Origin: Dactylosporangium sp. AC04546
Lineage (GTDB): Bacteria; Actinomycetota; Actinomycetes; Mycobacteriales; Micromonosporaceae
NCBI RefSeq assembly: GCF_022095675.1
Contig: NZ_JAHYSG010000034.1
Location: forward strand, 1-64,000
DNA length: 64,000 bases
Direction of reading: 5' to 3'
Part shown: one piece after another, positions 25,901 through 35,199 of the stretch
Layout: every line of letters begins with the position of its first letter
How positions within the stretch are numbered: the first letter of the stretch is position 1
Program-made: the position numbers and the translations under genes
Notes under the pieces: model-generated
Seen by the model: the letters and a program-made list of their open reading frames with translations, nothing else
What the model was told of the DNA's origin: nothing
Databases searched by the model: none

Positions 25901-28900
25901 GTGTTCAGCCGCATCGCCATCGTCAACCGCGGAGAGGCCGCCATGCGGCTGATCCACGCCGTCCGCGAGCTCAACGCGGAGGCCGGGGCCACGCCGATCG
26001 AGACCGTCGCCCTCTACACCGACGCCGAGCGCACCGCCACCTTCGTCCGCGAGGCCGACGACAGCTACTGCCTGGGCCCCGCCTCGGCCCGGCCGTACCT
26101 CGACCACGCCGTCCTGGAGAAGGCGCTGGTCGAGACCCGCGCCGACGCCGCCTGGGTCGGCTGGGGCTTCGTCGCCGAGGACCCCGCCTTCGCCGAGCTC
26201 TGCGAGAAGACCGGCGTCACCTTCATCGGCCCCAGCGCCGACGCGATGCGCAAGCTCGGCGACAAGATCGGCGCGAAGCTGATCGCCGAGGAGGCCGGCG
26301 TGCCGGTCGCGCCGTGGAGCCGCGGCGCGGTCGAGACCCTGGAGGCGGCCAAGGCGGCGGCCTCCCAGATCGGCTATCCGCTGATGCTCAAGGCCACCGC
26401 GGGCGGCGGCGGCCGGGGCATCCGGGTCGTGCGCAGCGACGCCGAGCTCACCGACGCCTACGAGCGCACCAGCCTGGAGGCCGCCCGGGCGTTCGGCAGC
26501 GGCGTCGTCTTCCTGGAGCGCCTGGTCACCGGCGCCCGGCACGTCGAGGTCCAGGTCATCGCCGACGGCCAGGGCACCGCCTGGGCGCTCGGCGTGCGTG
26601 ACTGCTCCGTGCAGCGGCGCAACCAGAAGGTCATCGAGGAGTCCGCCTCCCCGGTGCTCGGCTCCGAGCAGGCCCGCGAGCTGAAGGACGCCGCCGAGCG
26701 GCTGGCCCTCGCCGTGGACTACTGCGGCGCCGGCACCGTCGAGTTCCTCTACCACCCGGGCGAGCGACTGTTCGCCTTCCTGGAGGTCAACACCCGGCTG
26801 CAGGTCGAGCACCCGATCACCGAGGCGACCACCGACTTCGACCTGGTCAAGGCCCAGCTGCACGTGGCCGCCGGCGGGCGGCTCGGCGACCTCGTCCCGG
26901 CCGAGGCCGGCCACGCCGTCGAGGCCCGGCTCAACGCCGAGGACCCCGACCGCGACTTCGCGCCGGCGCCCGGCCGGATCGTCCGGCTGGTGCTGCCGAG
27001 CGGCCCGGGCGTGCGGGTCGACACCGGCGTCAGCGAGGGCGACGTCATCCCGGCCGACTTCGACTCGATGATCGCCAAGATCATCGCGTTCGGGCGCAAC
27101 CGCGACGAGGCGCTCGGCCGGCTGCGCCGCGCGGTCGCCGAGACCACCGTCATCATCGAGGGCGGCGCCACCAACAAGAGCTTCCTGCTCGACCTGCTCG
27201 ACCAGCCCGAGGTGATCGACGGCAGCGCCGACACGGGCTGGATCGACCGGGTCCGCGCCGAGGGCCGCCTGGTCTCCACCCGCAACTCGGGCGTGGCCCT
27301 GGCCGCGGCCGCGATCGAGGCCTACGAGGACGAGGCGCAGGTCGAGCGGCAGCGGCTGCTGTCCACCGCGCACGGCGGCCGGCCGCAGGTCCAGCACAAG
27401 AGCGGCCGCCCGATCGACCTCAAGCTGCGCGGCGCGACCTACCGGGTGACCGTCGCCCAGACCGGCCCGCGCCGGTTCCGGGTCGGCATCGGCGACACCG
27501 CCACCGTCGACGTCGAGCTCGACCGCTTCGACGAGCACACCGGCCGGATCCTGGTCAACGGTCGCCGCTACCGGCTGGTCACCGACATGCACGGCCCGAT
27601 CCACCTGGTCGAGGTCGACGGCGTCACCCACCGGGTGAGCCGCGACGAGGGCGGCGTGCTGCGCTCCCCCGCCCCGGCGCTGGTCGTCGCCACCCCGCTC
27701 GAGGTCGGCGACGAGGTCGAGGCGGGCGCCCCCGTGCTCGTCCTGGAGAGCATGAAGATGGAGACCGTCCTGCGCGCGCCGTTCAAGGCGAAGCTGCGCG
27801 AGCGGCTGGTCTCCGTCGGCAGCCAGGTCGAGACCGGCGCGCCCATGCTGCGGCTGGAGCCGGTCGGCGACGGGACCGAGGCCGAGGCCACCGAGACCGA
27901 CGCGGTCGACCTGGAGCTGCCGCCCGAGCCGACCGGCCTGTTGCCGGAGCAGCGGGTCGCCCGCGGCATCGCCGACCTGCGCAGCCTGCTGCTCGGCTAC
28001 GACCTCGACCCGCGCGACGAGCGCCGGGCGCTGTCGGAGTATCTCGCCGCCCGGGCCGAGCTCAGCCACCGGCCGCTGGAGGAGGAGGTCGAGCTGCTGC
28101 GGGTCTTCGCCGACCTGACCGAGCTCAGCCGCAACCGGCCGGCCGGCGAGGAGCACCGGGCCGACACCCGCGTCCACAGCCCGCGCGAGTACTTCCACGC
28201 CTATCTGCAGAGCCTCGACGTCGACCGGGCCGGGCTGTCGGACACGTTCCGCTCCCGGCTGGCCCGGGCCCTGGCCCACTACGGCATCGACGACTTCGAG
28301 CGCACCCCGGCGCTGGAGGAGGCGGTGTTCCGCATCTTCCTCGCCCAGCAGCGCGCCTCGGCCGACGTGTCGGTGATCGTGACGTTCCTCCAGCAGTGGC
28401 TGACCGAGTCGCTGCCCGGCGAAGGGCTGCGCGAGCTGGTCGGGCAGGCGCTCGAGCACCTGATCTTCGCCACCCAGCTGCGGTTCCCGGTCGTCGGCGA
28501 CCTCGCCCGCAGCATCGTGTTCCGGTGGGCGGCCCAGCCGATGCTCCGGCGTAAGCGGGCCGAGGTCTACGTCGACGTCCGGGAGCATCTGCGGTATCTC
28601 GACCAGCACCCCGGCGCCGAGGACCGGGCCGAGCGCATCGCCCGCATGGTCGCCTCGCCGGAGCCGCTGGTCCGGCTGCTCGGGCAGCGGATCGGCAAGC
28701 CCGGCGCCGACCACGGGCCGATGCTGGAGGTGCTCAGCCGGCGGTACTACGGCAACCGCGGCGTCAGCGACCCGCGCTCGTTCGAGAGCGGCGGCCACAG
28801 CTTCTTCACCGCCGCCTACGACGGCTTCCGCCTGATCGCGACGGCCACCGACTTCCCCGAGCTGACCGCGACGCTGGAGCAGGTCGCCGGGCTGGTCACC

Positions 28901-31333
28901 GCCGACGCGATCGCCGACGTCTACCTGCGCTGGGCCGACCAGCCCGACATCGACGCGATGGCGGCGACGCTGCAGGAGATCGTCGACCGCGCCGCGCTGC
29001 CCGAGTCGCTGCAGCGGGTGACGGTGTCGGTGGCCGGGCGCACCGGCAGCGCGATGCACCACCACTTCACGTTCCGGCCGGGCGCCGGTGAGGACCGCGT
29101 CCTGCGCGGCCTGCACCCGCTCATCGCCGAGCGCCTCCAGCTGCCGCGGCTGCGCAACTTCGAGCTCACCCGCCTGCCGTCGGCCGACGAGGAGGTCTAC
29201 GTCTTCCACTGCGTCGCCCCGGACAACCCGGCCGACGAGCGGCTGGCGGCCATGGCCCAGGTCCGCGACATCACCCCGCTGCGCGACGCCGACGGCCGGA
29301 TCCTCGCGCTGCCCGCCCTGGAGGGCGCGCTCGACGGCTGCGTCGACGCGATCCGCAAGGTCCAGGCGCGGCGGCCGGCCCGCAAGCGGTTCGACACCAA
29401 CCGGATCACCATCTACGTCTGGCCGGCGAGCGAGCTGTCCGTCGAGGAGCTGCGCGCCGTCGCCCACCGCCTGCTGCCGATCACGGCGAACGCGGGCCTG
29501 GAGGAGGTGCTGTTCCTCGGCCGCCAGCGCGACCCGGCGACCGGAGAGCTGGCCGACATCGCCGTCCAGGTGTCGTACGACCAGGGCATGCGCATGTCGG
29601 TCACGTACCCCTCGACCGAGCTGATCCAGCCGCTCGACGACTACCGGCAGAAGGTGCTCTCGGCGCGCCGCCGCGGCACGACGTACCCGTACGAGCTCAC
29701 CGAGATGCTCGCCGGCCAGCCCGGCGGGTTCGTCGAGCACGATCTCGACGACACCGGCCGGCTCGTCCCGGTCGACCGCCCGAAGGGGCAGAACAAGGCG
29801 GGCATCGTCGCCGGCGTGGTCCGCACGCCCACCGAGCGGTACCCGGAGGGCGTCACCCGGGTCGCGCTGCTCGGCGACCCGACCAAGTCGCTCGGCGCGC
29901 TGGCCGAGGCCGAGTGCGCGCGGGTCATCGCGGCGCTCGACCTGGCCGAGGAGATGGGCGTGCCGCTCGACTGGTTCGCGCTCTCGGCCGGCGCCCGGAT
30001 CGCGATGAACTCCGGCACCGAGAACATGGACTGGGTCGCCGCGGCGCTCAAGCGCATCGTGACGTTCACCCAGGCCGGCGGCGAGATCAACATCGTCGTC
30101 GCGGGGATCACCGTCGGCGCCCAGCCCTACTGGAACGCCGAGGCCACGATGCTCATGCACACCAAGGGCATCCTGATCATGACCCCGGACTCGGCGATGG
30201 TGCTGACCGGCAAGCAGTCGCTGGACTTCTCCGGCGGCGTCTCGGCCGAGGACAACTTCGGCATCGGCGGCTACGACCGGGTCATGGGCCCCAACGGCCA
30301 GGCGCAGTACTGGGCGCCCGACCTCCAGGCCGCCCGCGACCTGCTCATGACGTACTACGACCACACCTACATCGCGCCCGGCGAGACCCACCCGCGCCGG
30401 GCGGCGACGACCGACCCGGCCGACCGCGACATCTCCCCGTTCCCGCATTCGGTGCCGGACAGCGACTTCACGACCGTCGGCGAGATCTTCTCGAAGGAGC
30501 ACAACCCCGACCGGAAGAAGGCGTTCGACATCCGCACGCTGATGCGGGCGCTGGCCGACCAGGACCACACGGTCCTGGAGCGCTGGGCCGGCATGGCCGA
30601 CGCCGAGACGGCCGTCGTCCAGGACGTGTACCTCGGCGGCATCCCCGTCTGCCTGCTCGGGATCGAGTCGCGCTCGGTGCCGCGGCGCGGCTTCCCGCCC
30701 ACCGACGGCCCGGACACCTACACCGCGGGCACGCTGTTCCCCAGCTCGTCGAAGAAGGCGGCCCGGGCGATCAACGCGGCCAGCGGGAACCGCCCGCTGG
30801 TGGTGCTGGCGAACCTGTCGGGCTTCGACGGCTCGCCGGAGTCGATGCGGCGCCTCCAGCTGGAGTACGGCGCGGAGATCGGCCGCGCGATCGTCAACTT
30901 CCGCGGCCCGATCGTCTTCTGTGTGATCTCGCGGTACCACGGAGGCGCCTTCGTCGTGTTCTCCAAGGCACTCAACCCGAACATGACGGTCCTCGCCGTC
31001 GACGGTTCGTTCGCGTCCGTCATCGGCGGCGCGCCGGCGGCGGCCGTGGTCTTCGCCGGCGACGTCGACGCCCGCACCGCCAAGGACCCGCGGGTGGCCG
31101 CGTTGGAGGCGCAGGTCGCGGCGGCCACCGGCGGCGCGCGGGCGGCGCTGGTCACCCAGCTCATGGAGGTGCGCTCGACGGTCCGGGCGGAGAAGCTGGG
31201 CGAGGTGGCCGCCGAGTTCGACGGCGTGCACAGCATCCAGCGGGCGGTCGAGGTCGGCTCGGTGGACGCGATCATCCGGGCGTCGGAGCTGCGGCCGCAG
31301 ATCATCGCGGCGGTGGAGCGCGGCCTGCGCTGA
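25901..31333 (+). CDS. Single-chain acyl-CoA carboxylase (BC-BCCP-CT fusion)
   Basis: A 1810-residue biotin enzyme that carries all three steps of acetyl/propionyl-CoA carboxylation on one chain. The biotin carboxylase domain covers about 1-450 (start I-A-I-V-N-R-G-E-A-A, ATP-grasp loop G-G-G-G-R-G, E-V-N-T-R-L-Q-V-E-H). The carrier domain has V-L-E-S-M-K-M-E-T with biotinyl-lysine at about K619. A central region follows, and the carboxyltransferase domain fills about 1290-1800. The product would be malonyl- or methylmalonyl-CoA for lipids or polyketides. The GTG at 25901 has GGGAGG upstream. This layout resembles eukaryotic ACC and is known in some actinomycetes beside the usual split enzymes. 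Confidence 0.95.
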   Translation: MFSRIAIVNRGEAAMRLIHAVRELNAEAGATPIETVALYTDAERTATFVREADDSYCLGPASARPYLDHAVLEKALVETRADAAWVGWGFVAEDPAFAELCEKTGVTFIGPSADAMRKLGDKIGAKLIAEEAGVPVAPWSRGAVETLEAAKAAASQIGYPLMLKATAGGGGRGIRVVRSDAELTDAYERTSLEAARAFGSGVVFLERLVTGARHVEVQVIADGQGTAWALGVRDCSVQRRNQKVIEESASPVLGSEQARELKDAAERLALAVDYCGAGTVEFLYHPGERLFAFLEVNTRLQVEHPITEATTDFDLVKAQLHVAAGGRLGDLVPAEAGHAVEARLNAEDPDRDFAPAPGRIVRLVLPSGPGVRVDTGVSEGDVIPADFDSMIAKIIAFGRNRDEALGRLRRAVAETTVIIEGGATNKSFLLDLLDQPEVIDGSADTGWIDRVRAEGRLVSTRNSGVALAAAAIEAYEDEAQVERQRLLSTAHGGRPQVQHKSGRPIDLKLRGATYRVTVAQTGPRRFRVGIGDTATVDVELDRFDEHTGRILVNGRRYRLVTDMHGPIHLVEVDGVTHRVSRDEGGVLRSPAPALVVATPLEVGDEVEAGAPVLVLESMKMETVLRAPFKAKLRERLVSVGSQVETGAPMLRLEPVGDGTEAEATETDAVDLELPPEPTGLLPEQRVARGIADLRSLLLGYDLDPRDERRALSEYLAARAELSHRPLEEEVELLRVFADLTELSRNRPAGEEHRADTRVHSPREYFHAYLQSLDVDRAGLSDTFRSRLARALAHYGIDDFERTPALEEAVFRIFLAQQRASADVSVIVTFLQQWLTESLPGEGLRELVGQALEHLIFATQLRFPVVGDLARSIVFRWAAQPMLRRKRAEVYVDVREHLRYLDQHPGAEDRAERIARMVASPEPLVRLLGQRIGKPGADHGPMLEVLSRRYYGNRGVSDPRSFESGGHSFFTAAYDGFRLIATATDFPELTATLEQVAGLVTADAIADVYLRWADQPDIDAMAATLQEIVDRAALPESLQRVTVSVAGRTGSAMHHHFTFRPGAGEDRVLRGLHPLIAERLQLPRLRNFELTRLPSADEEVYVFHCVAPDNPADERLAAMAQVRDITPLRDADGRILALPALEGALDGCVDAIRKVQARRPARKRFDTNRITIYVWPASELSVEELRAVAHRLLPITANAGLEEVLFLGRQRDPATGELADIAVQVSYDQGMRMSVTYPSTELIQPLDDYRQKVLSARRRGTTYPYELTEMLAGQPGGFVEHDLDDTGRLVPVDRPKGQNKAGIVAGVVRTPTERYPEGVTRVALLGDPTKSLGALAEAECARVIAALDLAEEMGVPLDWFALSAGARIAMNSGTENMDWVAAALKRIVTFTQAGGEINIVVAGITVGAQPYWNAEATMLMHTKGILIMTPDSAMVLTGKQSLDFSGGVSAEDNFGIGGYDRVMGPNGQAQYWAPDLQAARDLLMTYYDHTYIAPGETHPRRAATTDPADRDISPFPHSVPDSDFTTVGEIFSKEHNPDRKKAFDIRTLMRALADQDHTVLERWAGMADAETAVVQDVYLGGIPVCLLGIESRSVPRRGFPPTDGPDTYTAGTLFPSSSKKAARAINAASGNRPLVVLANLSGFDGSPESMRRLQLEYGAEIGRAIVNFRGPIVFCVISRYHGGAFVVFSKALNPNMTVLAVDGSFASVIGGAPAAAVVFAGDVDARTAKDPRVAALEAQVAAATGGARAALVTQLMEVRSTVRAEKLGEVAAEFDGVHSIQRAVEVGSVDAIIRASELRPQIIAAVERGLR

Positions 31334-31417
31334 GGCTGTTCGCTCTTTGGCTGAGCCCTGGTCGGCGGCGGATTCGTCGCCGGCCGGGGCACGCTGTCCC
31401 TGCTTGTTCGGTCTTCT
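31334..31417. other. Spacer between carboxylase stop and repeat array
   Basis: 84 bp without a gene. I see no T-rich terminator; termination of the carboxylase transcript may depend on the palindromic array that follows. Confidence 0.4.
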
Positions 31418-32040
31418 TCGGTCGATCGACCGACCAATTGCAAGCGCTGCACCTCGGTCGGTCGACCGACCGACCGAAAGCGCTGGACCTCGCGCGTAAC
31501 AGCCCCGACTCCGCCGCGAGAGCACCCGCCCGGACGCCAATGGGTCGGTCGACCGACCGACGGAAAGCGCTACACCTCGGTCGGACGACCGACCGACCGA
31601 AAGCGCTGCACCTCGCGCGTAACAGCCCCGACTCCGCCGCGAGAGCACCCGCCCGGACGCCAATGGGTCGGTCGACCGACCGACGGAAAGCGCTACACCT
31701 CGGTCGGACGACCGACCGACCGAAAGCGCTGCACCTCGCGCGTAACAGCCCCGACTCCGCCGCGAGAGCACCCGCCCGGACGCCAATGGGTCGGTCGACC
31801 GACCGACGGAAAGCGCTACACCTCGGTCGGACGACCGACCGACCGAAAGCGCTGCACCTCGCGCGTAACAGCCCCGACTTCGCCGCGAGAGCACCCGCCC
31901 CGGACGCCAATGAGTCGGTCGACCGACCGACGGAAAGCGCTACACCTCGGTCGGACGACCGACCAACTGCAAGCGCCGCACCTCGGTCGTTCGACCGACC
32001 GACGGAAAGCGCTACACCTCGGTCGGACGACCGACCGAAC
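31418..32040. repeat. 123-bp tandem repeat array of GGTCGGTCGACCGACC palindromes
   Basis: Four units start at 31418, 31541, 31664 and 31787, exactly 123 bp apart, and a partial fifth starts at 31911 after a 1-bp insertion. Units 2-4 are nearly identical and unit 1 is diverged. Each has two sub-repeats built on a GGTCGG-T/A-CGACCGACC palindrome followed by GAAAGCGCT, then a 50-bp spacer with GCGCGTAACAGCC. The last part holds four palindromes without spacers, giving twelve in all. The array fills the gap between the convergent carboxylase and methyltransferase genes. Because 123 is a multiple of three, frames stay open across it, but no plausible protein is encoded. Confidence 0.92.
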
Positions 32041-32062
32041 TCGCGGTTCGGGCTTCAGAGCG

Positions 32063-32881
32063 TTACGGCTTGCGAGCCACCACGCCGTACATCGCCACGT
32101 CCTGGAGCGGTGGGCGGTCGGCCTCCGGGACCGGGTTGTGCCACTCGAGGACCGGGGCGATGCCCGGCTCGACCAGCTCCAGGCCGTCGAAGAAGCGGGC
32201 CAACTCCTCCTTCGACCGCGGCTGCGCGTCGACCTTGAGCCGGCCGGCGCGGATCTCGGCCTCGGCGTGGGCGCGGGCGGCCGGGTCGTTGAGGTCGGCG
32301 GTGCCGTGCGACATCACCAGGTAGCTGCCCGAGGGCAGGGCGTCGACCATCGTCCGCACGATCTCGTACGGCTTGTCGTGGTCGAACAGGAAGTGCACGA
32401 TCGCGATCAGCATGAGGGCGACCGGCTGATCCAGGTCGAGCGTGCGGCGCAGGTCCGCGTGGCCGATGATGCCGGCCGGGTCGCGCAGGTCGGCGTCGAT
32501 GTACGCGGTGGCGCCATGAGGCGTGCTGGTCAGCAGCGCGCGGGCGTGCGTGAGCACGATCGGGTCGTTGTCGACGTAGACGATTCGCGACTCAGGGGCG
32601 ATCGCCTGGGCGACCTCGTGTGTGTTGTCGGCGGTCGGGATGCCGGTGCCGACGTCGAGGAACTGGCGGATGCCCTGCTCCTCGGCGAGGAACCGCACCG
32701 CTCGGTGGAGGAACTGCCGGTTCTCCAGGGCGGTCGTGCGGATCGCCGGGTAGACGGCCGCGATCGCGTCGCCGGACTCACGATCGGCGGCGAAGTTGTC
32801 CTTGCCGCCGAGCCAGTAGTTGTACCGCCGGGCAGGGTGGGCGGTGGTCGTGTCGATCCGGTCGAGGTCGCCGTGGCTCAC
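32063..32881 (-). CDS. DUF574-family SAM-dependent methyltransferase
   Basis: A 272-residue enzyme of the actinomycete-specific S-adenosylmethionine methyltransferase family DUF574. Family hallmarks are A-R-R-Y-N-Y-W-L-G-G-K-D-N-F near residues 17-30 and the motif F-L-D-V-G-T-G-I-P-T around 75-84, then V-Y-V-D-N-D-P. Actinomycete genomes carry many copies, often near regulatory genes; the substrates are unknown. The GTG at 32881 gives MSHGDLDRIDT. It reads towards the 123-bp repeat array, whose last palindrome ends about 25 bp beyond its stop. Confidence 0.93.
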   Translation of the reverse strand: MSHGDLDRIDTTTAHPARRYNYWLGGKDNFAADRESGDAIAAVYPAIRTTALENRQFLHRAVRFLAEEQGIRQFLDVGTGIPTADNTHEVAQAIAPESRIVYVDNDPIVLTHARALLTSTPHGATAYIDADLRDPAGIIGHADLRRTLDLDQPVALMLIAIVHFLFDHDKPYEIVRTMVDALPSGSYLVMSHGTADLNDPAARAHAEAEIRAGRLKVDAQPRSKEELARFFDGLELVEPGIAPVLEWHNPVPEADRPPLQDVAMYGVVARKP

Positions 32882-32925
32882 GGGTACACCTTATACATCC
32901 GCCGATGGATACCAACCCGATGGAT

Positions 32926-33723
32926 TCAGCGGGTAAGCCGGCCCAGCATGGCCGACGCGGCGAAGACGGCGCATGCGGTCGCGCCGACGAGCACGCCGAG
33001 GTCGAGCCAGAGCCTCATGTGGGTACCGATGAGCAGCCCGCGCAGCGCCTCGACCTCGTAGCTGAGCGGGTTGACGTGGTTGAGCACCTGGAGCCAGCCG
33101 GGCATGACCGACACGGGATAGAGCGCGTTCGACGCGAAGAACAGCGGCATCATGATGGCCTGACCGATACCCATCATGCGGTCGCGCTTGAGCACCAGCC
33201 CGGCGATGGTGATGGACAGGCAGCAGAAGAACGCCGAGCCGAGGACGAGCACGACGGCGGTGCCGAGCAGCCGCAGCGGGTTGGCTGTGAAGGCGACGCC
33301 GAGCAGCGCTGCCAGTACCACCACCACCAGTGCCTGCACCAGCGCCCGGACGCCGGCCGCGAAGGCCTTCCCGGTCACCAGCGCGGCCCGGGGCGTCGGG
33401 GTGACCATGAGCTTGGCCAGGACACCGGCGTCGCGCTCCCAGATGATGTGGATGCCGTAGAAGATCGACACGAACAGCGCCGACTGCGCGAGGATGCCCG
33501 GCGCGAGGAAGTCGAGATAGGGGATGCCACCGGTCGGGATGGCCCGCAGGTGCGTGAACGTCTGACCGAAAATGATCAGCCAGAGCGCGGGCTGGACCGC
33601 GCGGGTGATGACCTCGGTGCGGTCCCGGCGCAGCTTCTGCAGCTCGACGAGGCACATGGCGACGACCCGCGTCCACAGGGTCCTACCCCAGACGGCGCGC
33701 GGTGCGACGAGCGGAACGGACAT
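32926..33723 (-). CDS. ABC-2 type transporter permease (DrrB-like)
   Basis: A 265-residue membrane protein with six hydrophobic helices and the cytoplasmic N-terminal stretch L-V-E-L-Q-K-L-R-R-D-R-T-E-V-I usual for DrrB-type exporters. Its ATG at 33723 lies inside the end of the ATPase gene (41-bp overlap), so the two are translationally coupled. A later start within the overlap is possible. With the ATPase and the MarR repressor it forms a three-gene export unit, probably for a drug or lipid-like compound. Confidence 0.92.
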   Translation of the reverse strand: MSVPLVAPRAVWGRTLWTRVVAMCLVELQKLRRDRTEVITRAVQPALWLIIFGQTFTHLRAIPTGGIPYLDFLAPGILAQSALFVSIFYGIHIIWERDAGVLAKLMVTPTPRAALVTGKAFAAGVRALVQALVVVVLAALLGVAFTANPLRLLGTAVVLVLGSAFFCCLSITIAGLVLKRDRMMGIGQAIMMPLFFASNALYPVSVMPGWLQVLNHVNPLSYEVEALRGLLIGTHMRLWLDLGVLVGATACAVFAASAMLGRLTR

Positions 33724-34474
33724 CGCTGAACCCTCCTGCGTCGAGATCGTCGCCGGTGTACGCGCGGAACACGTCGTCGAGGCTCTCTCCCGCCGCCTCC
33801 GCGATGAGCTCGGCCGGCGTGCCGAGCGCCCGGACGCGGCCGCGGTGCATGAGCGCGACGCGGTCGCAGTACTCCTCGGCCTCCTCCATGTAGTGGGTGG
33901 TGACCAGCACGGTCATCCCGGTCCGGGCGCGAACCTCGGTGATCCGCTCCCACACCCCGGCGCGGGCGACCGGGTCGAGCCCGATCGTCGGCTCGTCGAG
34001 CACGAGTAGCCGCGGGGCGCTGACCATCGCCTGGGCCAGCTCCAGTCGCCTGACCATGCCGCCGGAGTACGTCCCGGCGACCCGGTCGGCGGCCTCGGTG
34101 AGCCCCATCGCCTCGATGACCTGCTCGGTGCGCGCCTTGCGCTCGCGGCGCGGCACGTCGAACAGCCGCGCGAACAGCGCGACGTTCTCCCGCCCGCTGA
34201 GACCGGCGTCGGCCGAGAGGGCCTGCGGCACGTACCCGATGAGCCGCCGCACCGCCATCTTCTTCTTCGCCACGTCCAGCCCGAACACCTCGACCCGCCC
34301 CTCCTGCGGCGGCAGCAGCGTCGTGAGCACCCGGATCGTGGTGGTCTTGCCGGCACCGTTGGGCCCGAGCAGCCCGAAGATCTCCGCCGGCCGCACGTCG
34401 AGCGAGATGCCGTCGACGGCGGTATTGTCCTTGAACCGGTGGCGCAGCCCGTCGATCCGCACGGCACTGCTCAC
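33683..34474 (-). CDS. ABC transporter ATP-binding protein (DrrA-like)
   Basis: A 263-residue ATPase. Walker A is G-P-N-G-A-G-K-T-T-T, the signature is Y-S-G-G-M-V-R-R-L-E and Walker B is L-L-V-L-D-E-P-T-I-G-L-D, followed by the switch histidine in T-T-H-Y. The C-terminal extension after residue 220 resembles DrrA. The GTG at 34474 overlaps the TGA of the MarR gene, so the frame extending to 34861 is only a shadow. It powers the ABC-2 permease encoded next. Confidence 0.95.
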   Translation of the reverse strand: MSSAVRIDGLRHRFKDNTAVDGISLDVRPAEIFGLLGPNGAGKTTTIRVLTTLLPPQEGRVEVFGLDVAKKKMAVRRLIGYVPQALSADAGLSGRENVALFARLFDVPRRERKARTEQVIEAMGLTEAADRVAGTYSGGMVRRLELAQAMVSAPRLLVLDEPTIGLDPVARAGVWERITEVRARTGMTVLVTTHYMEEAEEYCDRVALMHRGRVRALGTPAELIAEAAGESLDDVFRAYTGDDLDAGGFSDVRSARRTARRLG

Positions 34475-34920
34475 TGTGCGCCTCCTTCCAGTGCGGCCGC
34501 CAGGCGGTCCAGCGCCGGCAGGGCTCTGACCAGTGCTTCCCGCTCCTCCTCCGCCAGCTCGGCCAGGGCCTTGGCGAGCAGCGCACTGCGCGCGCCCCGC
34601 CAGCTCTGCAGCCGCTGCTGCGCGGCCGGCGTGAGGAACAGCCGGGCGGTGCGCCCGTCGTCGGGGTCGCGCTCGCGACTGAGCAGCCCGTCGCGGGTGA
34701 GTTGGTTGACGAGCGTGCTCACCGAGTTGCCGGCCAGGTGGAGCGCCTGCGCGGCGGCCCCGACGCCGACTCCCGGGACCGCCTCGACATGCCTGAGCAA
34801 CTCCACCTGGCTGCCTGTGAGCGGCGCCCGCACAAACTCGGCCCGCAGCCGGCGCCGCCACACCCGCCGCACGGCGTTGAGCCGCTCAGCAAGCCCGTCG
34901 GCCAGCCCCTGGTGATCCAC
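34471..34920 (-). CDS. MarR-family regulator of the ABC exporter
   Basis: A 149-residue winged-helix protein. The DNA-binding region holds L-T-G-S-Q-V-E-L-L-R-H-V and A-L-H-L-A-G-N-S-V-S-T-L-V-N-Q-L-T, and the wing ends R-D-P-D-D-G-R-T-A-R-L. The GTG at 34920 was chosen because a TATAGT hexamer sits 6 bp upstream, which fits a leaderless transcript, and a perfect inverted repeat lies just beyond. The longer frame to 35154 runs through the hairpin element and is not coding. It overlaps the ATPase gene, so the regulator leads its own operon. Confidence 0.9.
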   Translation of the reverse strand: MDHQGLADGLAERLNAVRRVWRRRLRAEFVRAPLTGSQVELLRHVEAVPGVGVGAAAQALHLAGNSVSTLVNQLTRDGLLSRERDPDDGRTARLFLTPAAQQRLQSWRGARSALLAKALAELAEEEREALVRALPALDRLAAALEGGAQ

Positions 34921-34926
34921 ACTTTC

Positions 34927-34953
34927 ACTATATACCTCGTTAGCAGAGCTAAC
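34927..34953 (-). promoter_or_regulatory. MarR promoter and operator
   Basis: On the minus strand a perfect inverted repeat GTTAGC-TCT-GCTAAC (34939-34953) is followed by TATAGT (34927-34932), 6 bp before the GTG at 34920. This is the expected layout of an autoregulated, leaderless marR promoter. Binding by the MarR protein is inference. Confidence 0.75.
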
Positions 34954-35099
34954 TACAGGCGGTTGGGGTGACGTTCGGGCGGTCCAGGCAGCGGACCGCA
35001 CGGCCGGCGGCGCTTTCATGACGTTGGCGCGCTGCGTGGGCACGGGCCGAGCCCGCGCCCGAGCCAGCCGGGTGCCGGCCCGGCCCCACAGCACCCACC

Positions 35100-35155
35100 C
35101 ATGATCGTGGGAAACATCTGGCTGCCATAGCGACCAGATGTTTCCCACGATCATG
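35100..35155. repeat. Covarying hairpin element, copy 2
   Basis: Perfect 22-bp arms (35100-35121 and 35134-35155) enclose a 12-base loop. Left arm: CATGATCGTGGGAAACATCT followed by GG. Compared with copy 1 at 302-357, GG/CC pairs in the stem are replaced by AC/GT, while the framework is the same and the first loop bases CTGCCAT are shared. It lies between the MarR promoter and the end of the gene at 35200. Confidence 0.85.
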
Positions 35156-35199
35156 GCGCCGAGGGTAGATCGACCGACGTCTGTGCGCAGGCGTGGGCG

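Noticed and set aside
25775..31894. 2039-residue open frame on the minus strand
   Set aside because: It is antisense to the intact carboxylase gene and has no domain. GC-rich codon bias keeps this frame open. The N-terminal part is the tandem repeat read through.
31418..32040. CRISPR-like array
   Set aside because: The spacers are as conserved as the repeats, the unit is 123 bp, and no cas genes are nearby. It is a tandem repeat.
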